From Clostridia bacterium (GTDB taxonomy: Bacteria; Bacillota; Clostridia; Oscillospirales; CAG-272), in the NCBI GenBank assembly GCA_017461475.1, contig JAFTXX010000044.1:85263-149262 (forward strand): 64,000 nucleotides of DNA, written 5' to 3'. This document shows positions 49,180 through 56,988 of the stretch, one piece after another. The notes below the pieces were generated by a model, which was not told where the DNA came from, did no database searches, and saw only the letters and a program-made list of their open reading frames with translations. The position numbers and the translations under genes are program-made. Position 1 is the stretch's first letter. Each line of letters opens with the position of its first letter.

Positions 49180-50277
49180 ATGAAAGTTAAAAATATAGCG
49201 ACAACAGTAGTATTCCTGCTCTTTATTTTCGGATTTTTCTTCGTTTGTATTTTCCGCACACCGAGCGACTATTCCGACAGTGAGCGCCGTGAGCTTGCGC
49301 AGTTCCCTGAACTGTCACTTGACAGCGTAATCAGCGGCGAAGCCATCAGCGGTTTTGACGACTATACCGTTGACCAATTTCCTCTGCGTGACAACTTCCG
49401 CGGACTTTACTCATGGTACCGCCTGAATGTAATGCAGTTAAAGGAAACCAACGGTCTTGCCGTAAAGGACGGTTACATTGCAAAGGTAGAAACCGAGCTT
49501 TACGAAAACTCGGTAAATAACGCCGTATCAAAGTTTAACGGCATTTACGAAGCTTACCTGAAAGACAACGGCGGCAAAACCTATTTTTGCATCGTTCCCG
49601 ATAAAAACTATTATTTTTCCGATGAATACGGATATCCCGCCATGGACTATGACCGCCTTCGTGAAATGATGCAAAGCGGGCTCGGCGAAATGGAGTTTAT
49701 CGACATATTCGGCGAACTTGAGCTTGCCGACTATTACAAAACCGATACCCATTGGAGCCAGGATAAAATCACGGATGTTGCGGAACTTATCGCCGAAAAA
49801 CTCGGCGTTGCAGAGTATATCAGCGGAGAGTATGCGACAAAGGAACTCTATCCGTTCTACGGCGTGTACCACGCGCAAACCGCGCTTGATTTGCCTGCCG
49901 ATACCATCCGCTATCTTACAAATGAAACACTGGATGCCTGCACGGTTTACGACTATGAAACAGGCAAAACCACGGGCATTTACGACCTTGAAAAGTTTAA
50001 TTCCAAAGAACCGTATGATGTCTTTCTCTCGGGAACAAAGGCGCTCTTACGCATAGACAACCCGAACGCCGCGAGTGAAAAAGAACTGGTGGTATTCCGC
50101 GACTCGTTCGGCTCAAGCCTTATCCCGCTCCTCGCCGAATGCTACAGCAGTATCTATATCGTAGATATCCGCTATGTAGCATCCTCGTTTGTAGGCAACT
50201 TCATAGACTTTAGCGGCAAAGACACACTGTTCCTCTACAGCACACTTGTACTCAACAGTTCCACTTCACTGAAGTGA
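49180..50277 (+). CDS. DHHW/AlgJ-like SGNH acetyltransferase partner, module 2
   Basis: The 365-aa protein has one N-terminal span (TTVVFLLFIFGFFFVCIF), then the extracellular AlgX/AlgJ-type domain: DYTVDQFPLRDNFRGLYSWY, CIVPDKNYYFSDEYGYP, the DHHW-family motif YYKTDTHWSQDK, and VVFRDSFGSSLIPLL, where the Ser is the likely nucleophile. It should accept the acyl group from the upstream MBOAT protein. GGAGGAG lies before the ATG. Confidence 0.9.
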   Translation: MKVKNIATTVVFLLFIFGFFFVCIFRTPSDYSDSERRELAQFPELSLDSVISGEAISGFDDYTVDQFPLRDNFRGLYSWYRLNVMQLKETNGLAVKDGYIAKVETELYENSVNNAVSKFNGIYEAYLKDNGGKTYFCIVPDKNYYFSDEYGYPAMDYDRLREMMQSGLGEMEFIDIFGELELADYYKTDTHWSQDKITDVAELIAEKLGVAEYISGEYATKELYPFYGVYHAQTALDLPADTIRYLTNETLDACTVYDYETGKTTGIYDLEKFNSKEPYDVFLSGTKALLRIDNPNAASEKELVVFRDSFGSSLIPLLAECYSSIYIVDIRYVASSFVGNFIDFSGKDTLFLYSTLVLNSSTSLK

Positions 50278-50286
50278 TGGTGAAGT

Positions 50287-50487
50287 AGTGTTTATGTTAC
50301 AAACATCTCCCCGCAAGATCCTTCACTGCGCCTGCGGCTCCGTTCGAGGATGACAAGCGGGGGTTGCCGCAATGCTATAATATAAGCTTTTTATAGCACT
50401 TTGCAAAATCCCGCCCTTGTCATCCTTGAGCGTTAGCGAAGGATCTCGGGCGGAGATGTTTGTTTACTTCGCTAAACATCCATTTTA
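50287..50487. repeat. Snap-back dispersed repeat, copy 9 (short form)
   Basis: From GTGTTTATGTTAC to CTAAACATCCATTTT, starting nine bases after the stop of the SGNH gene. The 50278-50638 gap holds this repeat, the degenerate element at 50498 and a terminator. Confidence 0.92.
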
Positions 50488-50497
50488 TATGTTGCTT

Positions 50498-50570
50498 TTA
50501 GGGTCGTCGAGGACGTTAGGAACCGCAGGTTCCTTACCCCCACGTGGTTGGTGCGTCGCCATTACTCTGC
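50498..50570. repeat. Degenerate composite repeat with an inserted GGAACC hairpin
   Basis: TTAGGGTCGTCGAGGACGTT matches the composite repeat, then AGGAACCGCAGGTTCCTT intrudes, followed by CCCCCACGTGGTTGGTGCGT and CGCCATTACT, which also occurs near copies at 283 and 57948. Confidence 0.55.
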
Positions 50571-50600
50571 TAAACAGCAATTTACCGAGTTACTTACAAC

Positions 50601-50636
50601 AAAAAGCAGGCAAGTTTAAAACTTGTCTGCTTTTAA
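50601..50636. terminator. Terminator of the htrA-side two-component operon
   Basis: AAAAGCAGGCAAGTTT pairs with AAACTTGTCTGCTTTT with one wobble. It stops the minus-strand kinase transcript and could also stop plus-strand read-through. Confidence 0.85.
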
Positions 50637-50638
50637 AT

Positions 50639-52099
50639 TTACAGTTCAAAGTAGAATACACTGCCTTCGCCGAGTTCGCTTTGGACGCCGTAAACGGCAC
50701 CGTGCTTTTCAAGAATACCTTTTACGATTGAAAGTCCAAGTCCCGTGCCGGTGACGGCGCGTCTGTGAACCTTGTCTACCTTGTAGTAGCGGTCAAATAT
50801 CAGCGGCAGGTCTTCTTTGGCAATGCCCGCGCCGTGGTCTATGACCTCAACGCGCACCTTGCCTTCAGCGGTCGTTGAAAGTTTGATAATGACAGTCTTA
50901 TCGTCACCGCAGTAGTTTATAGCGTTGTTGATAAGGTTGTAGATGACCTGAAGGATTCGCTTCTTGTCACACATCGCAAAGGTGGGGCCCACGCTTTCGT
51001 ATACGAAGGTGTAGTCCTTGCCCTGCATCAGCTTTTGGTATCGATCCACGGTTTCAATCAGGAGATAGTCTATGTCAACGCTTTCTTTTTCAAACTTTTC
51101 ACTGCCGTTTTGATACTTGGAAAGGTCAATAAGGTCGTTGACAAGAGAAGAAAGTCTCGCCGTTTCGTCGAGGACTACCTGCATGTTTTCAGGTGTGTTC
51201 TCGCCCTCGATGTCACGCATCATTTCGCAATAACCCGTGATAAGAGTAAGCGGTGTGCGCAGGTCGTGGGAGATGTTGGCGATAAGCTCCTTTTGCATCA
51301 TGTCCGTCTTTTTCAGCTCTTTTGCAGTTTGATTGAGCGTGTCGGACAACTCGTATATCTCGCGGTAGCTTTCGCCTGTGAATTTGACGTCATATTCGCC
51401 CTCGGTAAGCTTTCTCGCTGCGCGGTTAACCTCTGCTATCGGGCGCGAAAGCTTCTTTGCAAGCCAGTTTGAAATTGACGCGGCGACAAGAGTCATTATT
51501 ATCGAGGTTATCAAAAGTTGTACGATAAGCACACTTTTGACGATGATGATAGGGTCGGTTGCGGCATCAAGAATGATTATAAGTGTGCCGCGCGTGGTTT
51601 CTTTTACGGCCGCATATAATATTCTGTCGCGCAGACGGTAGTGTTTGTGGGTGACAGCCTTTTCGGCTTCTCTGCTGCCTTTAAATTCCGAAAGGGTAGC
51701 GGTCTCAAAACATTCGCCCCCGTTTTCCACCGCGGTATGGTACAGCTTGGTCAGCGCTTCACCGTTTATGACATGAATGATACAGCCGTTATCAGAGTGA
51801 ATTTTTGCAACGGAATTACCGTTTTCATTGAAAACATAAATGCAGAAATCGTTGTTAAGGCTTATTGCGGACAGATTGTCGGTAAAGGTATGGGTGTCCG
51901 TTTCGTACAGCTCCTCAATCTGAGCCGCCGCACCTGTCATTCTGCTTTTGGTCAGGCGCGAGTAAAACGAGTCGAGCATGAATACCTGAAATCCCCAAAG
52001 CAAAATCAGCGCAAACACCACAAAAATTATAAGCACAGTGAAGAGCTTTGAGCGCATCGTCTGCGGATGGCGGCGGAATTTCAGCTTATCAGTCATCAT
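50639..52099 (-). CDS. Two-component sensor histidine kinase
   Basis: The 486-aa kinase has a first membrane span (about 18-40), an extracellular sensor loop of about 145 aa, a second span (about 185-208), a HAMP domain (about 209-262), HisKA with the phospho-accepting His278 in ANISHDLRTPLTLITGY, and the HATPase domain with NLINNAINYCG, DHGAGIAKED and GTGLGLSIVKGILEKHG. It overlaps the response regulator by 11 bp. The gene lies downstream of htrA in the same direction, so, as with CssS in Bacillus, misfolded exported proteins are a possible stimulus. The signal itself is not readable from the sequence. Confidence 0.95.
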   Translation of the reverse strand: MMTDKLKFRRHPQTMRSKLFTVLIIFVVFALILLWGFQVFMLDSFYSRLTKSRMTGAAAQIEELYETDTHTFTDNLSAISLNNDFCIYVFNENGNSVAKIHSDNGCIIHVINGEALTKLYHTAVENGGECFETATLSEFKGSREAEKAVTHKHYRLRDRILYAAVKETTRGTLIIILDAATDPIIIVKSVLIVQLLITSIIMTLVAASISNWLAKKLSRPIAEVNRAARKLTEGEYDVKFTGESYREIYELSDTLNQTAKELKKTDMMQKELIANISHDLRTPLTLITGYCEMMRDIEGENTPENMQVVLDETARLSSLVNDLIDLSKYQNGSEKFEKESVDIDYLLIETVDRYQKLMQGKDYTFVYESVGPTFAMCDKKRILQVIYNLINNAINYCGDDKTVIIKLSTTAEGKVRVEVIDHGAGIAKEDLPLIFDRYYKVDKVHRRAVTGTGLGLSIVKGILEKHGAVYGVQSELGEGSVFYFEL

Positions 52100-52766
52100 T
52101 GTATCTGTAACCTACCCCACGCAGAGTTGCGATGTATGAGGCATAGGGGCCGAGGCTCTTGCGAAGCAGCTTGATGTGTGTGTCAAGTGTGCGGTCGCCA
52201 CCGAAAAAGTCGTAACCCCATACTTTGTTTATAAGTTTTTCGCGCGTAAGCGCGATGTCCTTGTTTTTTATCATGTAAAAGAGAAGGTCATATTCTTTGG
52301 GAGAAAGATTTACCTCGGTGCCGTCAACGTAAACTCGTCTTGCGGTGAAGTTTACTTCAAGACCGCGGCTTTTGTAAATGTCCGCGTCCGGAACGTTTTC
52401 GGACTTTTGCGAGCGCTTCATAATCGCTTCAACTCTGAGCATTAGCTCCTTCGGCGAAAAAGGCTTTACAACATAGTCGTCAACACCGAGTTCAAAGCCG
52501 TTGATTTTGTCATATTCCTCGCCGCGCGCGGAAAGCATAAGTATCGGCACGTCCGATTTCTTGCGAATCTCGCGGCAGGCGGAAAATCCGTCAAGGTTGG
52601 GCATCATTATGTCCATGATAATAACATCGTAGGTGTTCACACGGCATTTTTCAACCGCTTCCATGCCGTCAGTGGCAAATTCTACAGAGTGACCCTCAAA
52701 TTTTGCATATTTGCCGATAAGTTCTCGGATTCTTTCCTCGTCGTCTACTACTAAAATTTTATACAT
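52089..52766 (-). CDS. OmpR/PhoB-family response regulator
   Basis: The 225-aa regulator has a receiver domain (MYKILVVDDEERIRELIGKY; acidic pocket Asp9/Asp10; phospho-acceptor Asp52 in DVIIMDIMMPNLDG; Lys in DDYVVKPFSPKEL) and a C-terminal winged helix (about 130-225) with VNLSPKEYDLLFYMIKN, REKLINKVWGYDFFG, RTLDTHIKLLRKSLG and IATLRGVGYRYNDD. It is paired with the overlapping kinase. Confidence 0.97.
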   Translation of the reverse strand: MYKILVVDDEERIRELIGKYAKFEGHSVEFATDGMEAVEKCRVNTYDVIIMDIMMPNLDGFSACREIRKKSDVPILMLSARGEEYDKINGFELGVDDYVVKPFSPKELMLRVEAIMKRSQKSENVPDADIYKSRGLEVNFTARRVYVDGTEVNLSPKEYDLLFYMIKNKDIALTREKLINKVWGYDFFGGDRTLDTHIKLLRKSLGPYASYIATLRGVGYRYNDD

Positions 52767-52792
52767 GTCTTTCTCCTTATCTGTTGAGTTAT

Positions 52793-52817
52793 AAAAAGCC
52801 CCTTGTAAGGGGCTTTT
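52793..52817 (-). terminator. Terminator of htrA
   Basis: AAAAGCCCCTT and AAGGGGCTTTT form a stem with a 2-nt centre in the 56-bp gap between htrA and the response regulator. The kinase pair may still receive read-through. Confidence 0.85.
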
Positions 52818-52822
52818 GTTTG

Positions 52823-54124
52823 TTACTCGGGTTTGCTTTCGATAAGTGTAACGTTAACTTTTACAAAACGTCCGTTACGTGCAACAGTAACTTCAACGGT
52901 GTCGCCCACATTGTAGTTTTGAATAGCAGCTTTCAGTGAAGCGGAATACTGAATTTCGTAGTCGCCGATACTTACTATTCTGTCGCCGTTTTCAAGAGGT
53001 GTGTCGCCGCCGTCATATACATAAATACCGTAGGCGTTTACACCGTAGCTCATAAGGTCCCAATAACTTGCAATTTCAATGTAGGAAATGCCCATTGCGG
53101 GTCTGCCGCTGACATAGCCGTTGGAAAGAAGTTCAGATGCTATTTCATATGCGTAGTTTATCGGAATTGCAAATCCGAGACCTTCAATGCCGGTGCCCGA
53201 GGACTTTGCGTTGACAATTGCAATAAGTTCGCCTTTCATGTTAAACAGGCCACCGCCCGAGTTGCCGGGGTTAATTGCCGCGTTGGTCTGCAGCAGTCTC
53301 ATGGTTTGACCGTCAATGGTGAGTTCGCGGTCAAGTGCGCTGATTATGCCGTTGGTAACCGTGCCGCCGAGCTCGCCGAGGGGGTTGCCTACTGCGATTA
53401 CCTCTTCGCCTACAACAAGGGTTGAACTGTCGCCGATAACCGCGTAAACGAGGCTTTCAGCTTCGATTTTTAGCACCGCGATGTCCGCCTGCGAGTCCGT
53501 TCCGATAAGTTCTGCGACATATTCGGAACCGTTTGTGAGACGCACGGTTATCTTGGACGCGCCTTCGATAACGTGGTTGTTTGTTATAATGTAGCCGTCT
53601 TCGCTGATGATAACGCCGCTTCCCGCGCCGCTTTCAACAAACTGCTGGAAGTAGGAGTTGCCGGCTGCCATTTCTGTGGTTATCTCAACTACCGAGTCTT
53701 TTACCGCCGCCGCAACTGCCGCGTATGTGCTTGCCGCGGGGTCAGCGGTGGATGCGAGAAAGTCGGTATGGGCAGCATTTTGCGAATTGTTTATGGAGTC
53801 GAGCGGGGAAGTGGTTTCGTCCGCTATATCGAGGTTAACTACGTTTGTCTGTGCCGTGGTGTCCTCAAGATACGAATCAACGATGTAGCTTGCGGCAAAA
53901 ATACCGCTGCCTGCCGCAACGCCCAGTGTGAGCACGACAGCACCGACGGTAAGGAGCACTTTGCCGGCACGGCTCTTTTTCTTAGGGGTCTTCGGCGGCT
54001 CATAAAAATTAGGTTCGCTTTCGATTTCACTGCCGTCTTTAAAAGATACGGTGATGGGAGCGTCAGCGTTGCGCTCTCCGCCGTCTGAGAAATTGTTTTC
54101 GGAATTGAATTTGTATTCTTCCAT
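52823..54124 (-). CDS. htrA: HtrA/DegP-like membrane-anchored serine protease
   Basis: The 433-aa protein has an acidic cytoplasmic N terminus, one span (about 56-80), a Thr/Ser-rich linker, a trypsin-like domain with the triad His184 (TNNHVIEG), Asp214 (SQADIAVLKI) and Ser289 (INPGNSGGGLF), and one PDZ domain (about 335-430; ENGDRIVSIGDYEI). It degrades or refolds misfolded exported proteins at the outer face of the membrane. CGGAGG lies upstream of the ATG. Its neighbours are a two-component pair, an arrangement seen with CssRS-type quality control. Confidence 0.95.
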   Translation of the reverse strand: MEEYKFNSENNFSDGGERNADAPITVSFKDGSEIESEPNFYEPPKTPKKKSRAGKVLLTVGAVVLTLGVAAGSGIFAASYIVDSYLEDTTAQTNVVNLDIADETTSPLDSINNSQNAAHTDFLASTADPAASTYAAVAAAVKDSVVEITTEMAAGNSYFQQFVESGAGSGVIISEDGYIITNNHVIEGASKITVRLTNGSEYVAELIGTDSQADIAVLKIEAESLVYAVIGDSSTLVVGEEVIAVGNPLGELGGTVTNGIISALDRELTIDGQTMRLLQTNAAINPGNSGGGLFNMKGELIAIVNAKSSGTGIEGLGFAIPINYAYEIASELLSNGYVSGRPAMGISYIEIASYWDLMSYGVNAYGIYVYDGGDTPLENGDRIVSIGDYEIQYSASLKAAIQNYNVGDTVEVTVARNGRFVKVNVTLIESKPE

Positions 54125-54203
54125 GATTACAGCCTCCGTTTCAAAACCTTTATGCTACCAGTATAAATTTTAAATGTGATGTTTGTATGAATTAAAACGG
54201 TAT

Positions 54204-54620
54204 TTATACTGAATTTTTGTCAAGAAAATTCTGCAGAATTATCTCGGCGGAAAGCGTGTCGACAACGCTCTTGCGTTTTGCGCCGCGCGTGTCCGTGATG
54301 TTAAGTATTTTGTGAGCCGCCATCGTGGAAACGCGCTCGTCCAAAAACTCGATTTTCGCGTCGGTAAGACCGCCGAGAAGCTCTGCAAAAGCGCGTATCT
54401 TGTCCGCGCTTGCGCCTTCGCTCCCGTCCATATTTTTAGGCAGACCGATAACAATTATTCCGACATCGTGCTCAGCCGCAAGGGATGCAACTTTTTTTGC
54501 CGTTGCGCGCATACCGCCCTCGCTTATTGTATAAAGTCCGCTTGCAAGAAAGCGGTTCGGGTCGGACAGCGCAATCCCCGTGCGCACGTCGCCGTAGTCA
54601 ACGCCCATTACTCTTTGCAT
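54204..54620 (-). CDS. ruvX: Putative pre-16S rRNA nuclease / Holliday junction resolvase-like YqgF
   Basis: The 138-aa protein has the RNase H-like fold motifs of YqgF: RVMGVDYGDVRTGIALSDPN with the catalytic Asp, IVIGLPKNMDGSEG, FLDERVST and SVVDTLSAEIILQNFL. It matures the 5' end of 16S rRNA in Escherichia coli. AGGAGT lies before the ATG. Length 138 is standard. It is 79 bp upstream of htrA in the same direction. Confidence 0.95.
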   Translation of the reverse strand: MQRVMGVDYGDVRTGIALSDPNRFLASGLYTISEGGMRATAKKVASLAAEHDVGIIVIGLPKNMDGSEGASADKIRAFAELLGGLTDAKIEFLDERVSTMAAHKILNITDTRGAKRKSVVDTLSAEIILQNFLDKNSV

Positions 54621-54686
54621 TTTTAACTCCTATTTTATAAACATAGCATCGCCGAAGCTTACCGGTTATAGGATGTATAAAATCTT

Positions 54687-55121
54687 TTATTTTTGTGCAA
54701 TGCCGTATTCACGCTTCATAGCATCTATGGAAACGACCCATTGCTTGCCAAATTTACAAACATCCACTCCGTTTACAAGTTTGCCGTAAGTTATTGCTTT
54801 TCTGAGGGTGCTTTCGTTAAGCCCCCAAAGCTCTGTTGCATCGCTGAACGCCATGAGCCCGTCAAAAGGAGTTTCGACTTGCACTCCGTTTTCCCAAAGC
54901 TCGTCGCAGGAAAGGTCAAGGTCATCGTTCCATATGATGCCGTATCCGCCTATATCTACCGAACAAGAGGCGAACTCTTCTGGATTTTCGAGCAAAGATT
55001 TGAAAACCGGTAACTTTTCAAATAAAGGCTTTACATCATATAGTTTTGTCACACCCTCGGAAAACTGTACGCTGAGCCTGTAGTCGGGTAATGCAGATAC
55101 ATTTTTTATTTTGTGAAACAT
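54687..55121 (-). CDS. DUF2442 protein with a C-terminal helix-turn-helix (antitoxin-like)
   Basis: The 144-aa protein has an N-terminal DUF2442 domain (about 1-80; VSALPDYRLSVQFSEGVTKL, YDVKPLFEKLPVFKSLL, YGIIWNDDLDLSCDELW) and a C-terminal DNA-binding segment (about 90-140; SDATELWGLNESTLRKAITY, VCKFGKQWVVSIDAM) similar to excisionase or Arc-like helix-turn-helix domains. DUF2442 and DUF4160 genes commonly occur as pairs that look like toxin-antitoxin operons. It lies 12 bp downstream of the DUF4160 gene. The HTH would bind the palindrome at 55422-55441. Confidence 0.85.
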   Translation of the reverse strand: MFHKIKNVSALPDYRLSVQFSEGVTKLYDVKPLFEKLPVFKSLLENPEEFASCSVDIGGYGIIWNDDLDLSCDELWENGVQVETPFDGLMAFSDATELWGLNESTLRKAITYGKLVNGVDVCKFGKQWVVSIDAMKREYGIAQK

Positions 55122-55133
55122 ATTTCTGCCTCC

Positions 55134-55388
55134 TTATTCAAGAGGGGGAAGAGCTTTAAACTCTTGTGTCTCCCAAATTTCTTTTAAGGTATCTTTGTGA
55201 ATGGAGAGCCATTCCTTGACCATGTTCATCGCTTTAGGCGGCAAATGTCCTTCCAAAACATCACCGGTCATGAAATCTATAGCCGCAACATCATCATTAT
55301 AAATTGCATGAATATGCGGCGGGTTATGCTCACTTTGAAGAAAATACATTCGGATAATGATTCCATAAAATCTTGCAAGTACAGGCAT
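55134..55388 (-). CDS. DUF4160 protein (toxin-like partner)
   Basis: The 84-aa protein starts MPVLARFYGIIIRMYFLQSE and has HNPPHIHAIYNDDVAAIDFM and GHLPPKAMNMVKEWLSIH, the DUF4160 pattern. In other genomes it is paired with DUF2442 as here. The ATG at 55388 has GGAGT seven bases upstream; a start ten codons earlier is rejected because it overlaps the promoter. Toxicity is not shown for the family in general; the pairing is the argument. Confidence 0.88.
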   Translation of the reverse strand: MPVLARFYGIIIRMYFLQSEHNPPHIHAIYNDDVAAIDFMTGDVLEGHLPPKAMNMVKEWLSIHKDTLKEIWETQEFKALPPLE

Positions 55389-55418
55389 GACAAAACTCCT
55401 TTCTATCACTCTATACAT

Positions 55419-55447
55419 ATCATATCACGATAACGTGATATTGTCAA
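55419..55447 (-). promoter_or_regulatory. Promoter with embedded operator for the DUF4160/DUF2442 pair
   Basis: Minus strand: TTGACA (55442-55447), 17-bp spacer, TATGAT (55419-55424). The palindrome ATATCACG/CGTGATAT (55422-55441, 4-nt centre) fills the spacer and overlaps the -10 box, an ideal place for repression by the HTH-bearing DUF2442 protein. Confidence 0.85.
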
Positions 55448-55455
55448 TGGCATTG

Positions 55456-55665
55456 TTAGTGCAAATTGTCCCAGTCGATGTCTGCTTTGTCAATAAAGCC
55501 GCTGTTTTTTGCTTCATCGATACTTTTTGCCTCATCCGGAGTAACTTTTGTAAAATCAGGATCCCATTTCAGTACGAGATTTTTTATAAACTCATAGGCG
55601 ATAGCTTTTTCTTCTTCAGGTAACATTTCCATAAGTTTCATAGCTTTTATCGTTATATCGGTCAT
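55456..55665 (-). CDS. Small antitoxin-like protein
   Basis: The 69-aa acidic protein, with MTDITIKAMKLMEMLPEEEK, IAYEFIKNLVLKWDPDFTKV and ADIDWDNL, looks like the short addiction-module components annotated as antitoxins in Firmicutes. It precedes the DUF4160 promoter. AAGGA lies upstream of the ATG and a TATAAT at about 55703 could be its -10. No toxin partner of its own is adjacent unless it belongs with DUF4160. The family assignment is tentative. Confidence 0.65.
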   Translation of the reverse strand: MTDITIKAMKLMEMLPEEEKAIAYEFIKNLVLKWDPDFTKVTPDEAKSIDEAKNSGFIDKADIDWDNLH

Positions 55666-55726
55666 ATTAAGTATCCTTGTTGTAAAACTGAAAATCTATA
55701 AAAATTATACATACGAAAAGTACCGT

Positions 55727-55760
55727 CTTTCATCAGCATCGGGTAGTAAGTTGATGAAAG
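55727..55760. repeat. Inverted repeat in the 55666-55847 spacer
   Basis: CTTTCATCA (55727-55735) and TGATGAAAG (55752-55760) are perfect inverses. The remainder of the spacer is extremely A/T-rich (TATATATAATAAAATG-like) with no gene. Confidence 0.5.
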
Positions 55761-55847
55761 AAGCAGCATGATTTTCCATAAAAAAGGAAGGTTGTTATAC
55801 ATTATATATAATAAAATGTTATATATAATTATAATATATATGCATTT

Positions 55848-56909
55848 TCAACAAATAAACATCGCATCGCCGAAGCTGAAGAATCTATAGCGCTCGTCAA
55901 CGGCGGTTTTGTACGCATCCAGCATCTTTTCGCGGTCGTATAGCGCGCTCACCAGCATCAGCAGGGTGCTTTCGGGCAGGTGGAAGTTTGTTATCAGCGC
56001 ATCTACCGCTTTGAACTTGTAACCGGGGTAGATGAAAATAGAGGTGTCGTCAGCCATTTCGCGCAGATTGCCGTTCTCGTCTGCGACGCTTTCAAGCACG
56101 CGGCAGGATGTGGTGCCGACGCAGATTACTCTGCCGCCGTTTTCACGTCGGCGATTGATTTCGTCCGCGCTCTCCTGCGTTATCGAAAAATACTCACTGT
56201 GCATAACGTGGTCGTTAACGCTTGTTTCCTTGACGGGGCGGAAGGTTCCCAGCCCCACATGGAGCATTACTGGAACGACGGCAATGCCTTTTGCTTTGAT
56301 TTTTTCGAGCAGCTCCTCGGTAAAATGCAGACCAGCGGTGGGAGCGGCGGCACTGCCTTCGGTCTTAGCGTAAACCGTCTGGTAACGGCTGTTGTCTTCA
56401 AGCTTCTTTGTGATATACGGGGGCAGGGGCATGTTGCCGATTTTTTCAAGCACCTGATAGATTTCCGCGCCGCCGACAGAAAATGTGATAAGGCGGTTGC
56501 CCTCTTCCACAATGTCGGTTATTTCGCCCTCAAGTATACCGTCGCCGAAGATAAATTTTTTGCCGATTTTTGCCTTTTTGCCGGGGCGAACAAGCGTTTC
56601 CCATACGCGGTCGCCGTGGCGGCGGAGAAGCAGAAATTCAACCACACGGTCGCCTTTTTCGGCATCGGTGCCGAAAATTCGCGCGGGTATAACTTTAGAG
56701 TTGTTGACGACAAGCACATCTTTTTCATCGAGGTAGTCGATGATGTCGTAGAAATGCTTGTGTTCGATATTACCGCTTTCGCGGTCAATGACCATAAGCC
56801 GGGAGCAGTCGCGTTTTTCCGCGGGAGACTGCGCAATAAGCTCCTCGGGCAGGTCATAGAAAAAGTCATCTTTTTTAAGCTCTGTTTTAATTCTTTCGTT
56901 TGTTATCAT
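55848..56909 (-). CDS. queA: S-adenosylmethionine:tRNA ribosyltransferase-isomerase
   Basis: The 353-aa enzyme has [55 protein letters not shown] and [13 protein letters not shown], the standard QueA blocks, and ends SFGDAMFIC. It converts preQ1 in tRNA to epoxyqueuosine using SAM. The start MITNERIK at 56909 is favoured over a GTG five codons upstream. Its promoter shares the -10 region with dapA on the other strand. Confidence 0.96.
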   Translation of the reverse strand: MITNERIKTELKKDDFFYDLPEELIAQSPAEKRDCSRLMVIDRESGNIEHKHFYDIIDYLDEKDVLVVNNSKVIPARIFGTDAEKGDRVVEFLLLRRHGDRVWETLVRPGKKAKIGKKFIFGDGILEGEITDIVEEGNRLITFSVGGAEIYQVLEKIGNMPLPPYITKKLEDNSRYQTVYAKTEGSAAAPTAGLHFTEELLEKIKAKGIAVVPVMLHVGLGTFRPVKETSVNDHVMHSEYFSITQESADEINRRRENGGRVICVGTTSCRVLESVADENGNLREMADDTSIFIYPGYKFKAVDALITNFHLPESTLLMLVSALYDREKMLDAYKTAVDERYRFFSFGDAMFIC

Positions 56910-56926
56910 TGTCCGTCCACACACTT

Positions 56927-56955
56927 TTTACATACTTTATTATTAGTACTATTAT
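56927..56955 (+). promoter_or_regulatory. Promoter of dapA
   Basis: TTTACA (56927-56932), 17-bp spacer, TATTAT (56950-56955), on the opposite strand from the queA promoter. Confidence 0.75.
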
Positions 56956-56979
56956 AGTACCGATTTAAGAAAATTTCAA
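56951..56979 (-). promoter_or_regulatory. Promoter of queA
   Basis: Minus strand: TTGAAA (56974-56979), 17-bp spacer, TATAAT (56951-56956). The -10 overlaps the opposing dapA -10 by five bases. Confidence 0.8.
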
Positions 56980-56988
56980 GGGGGCACT

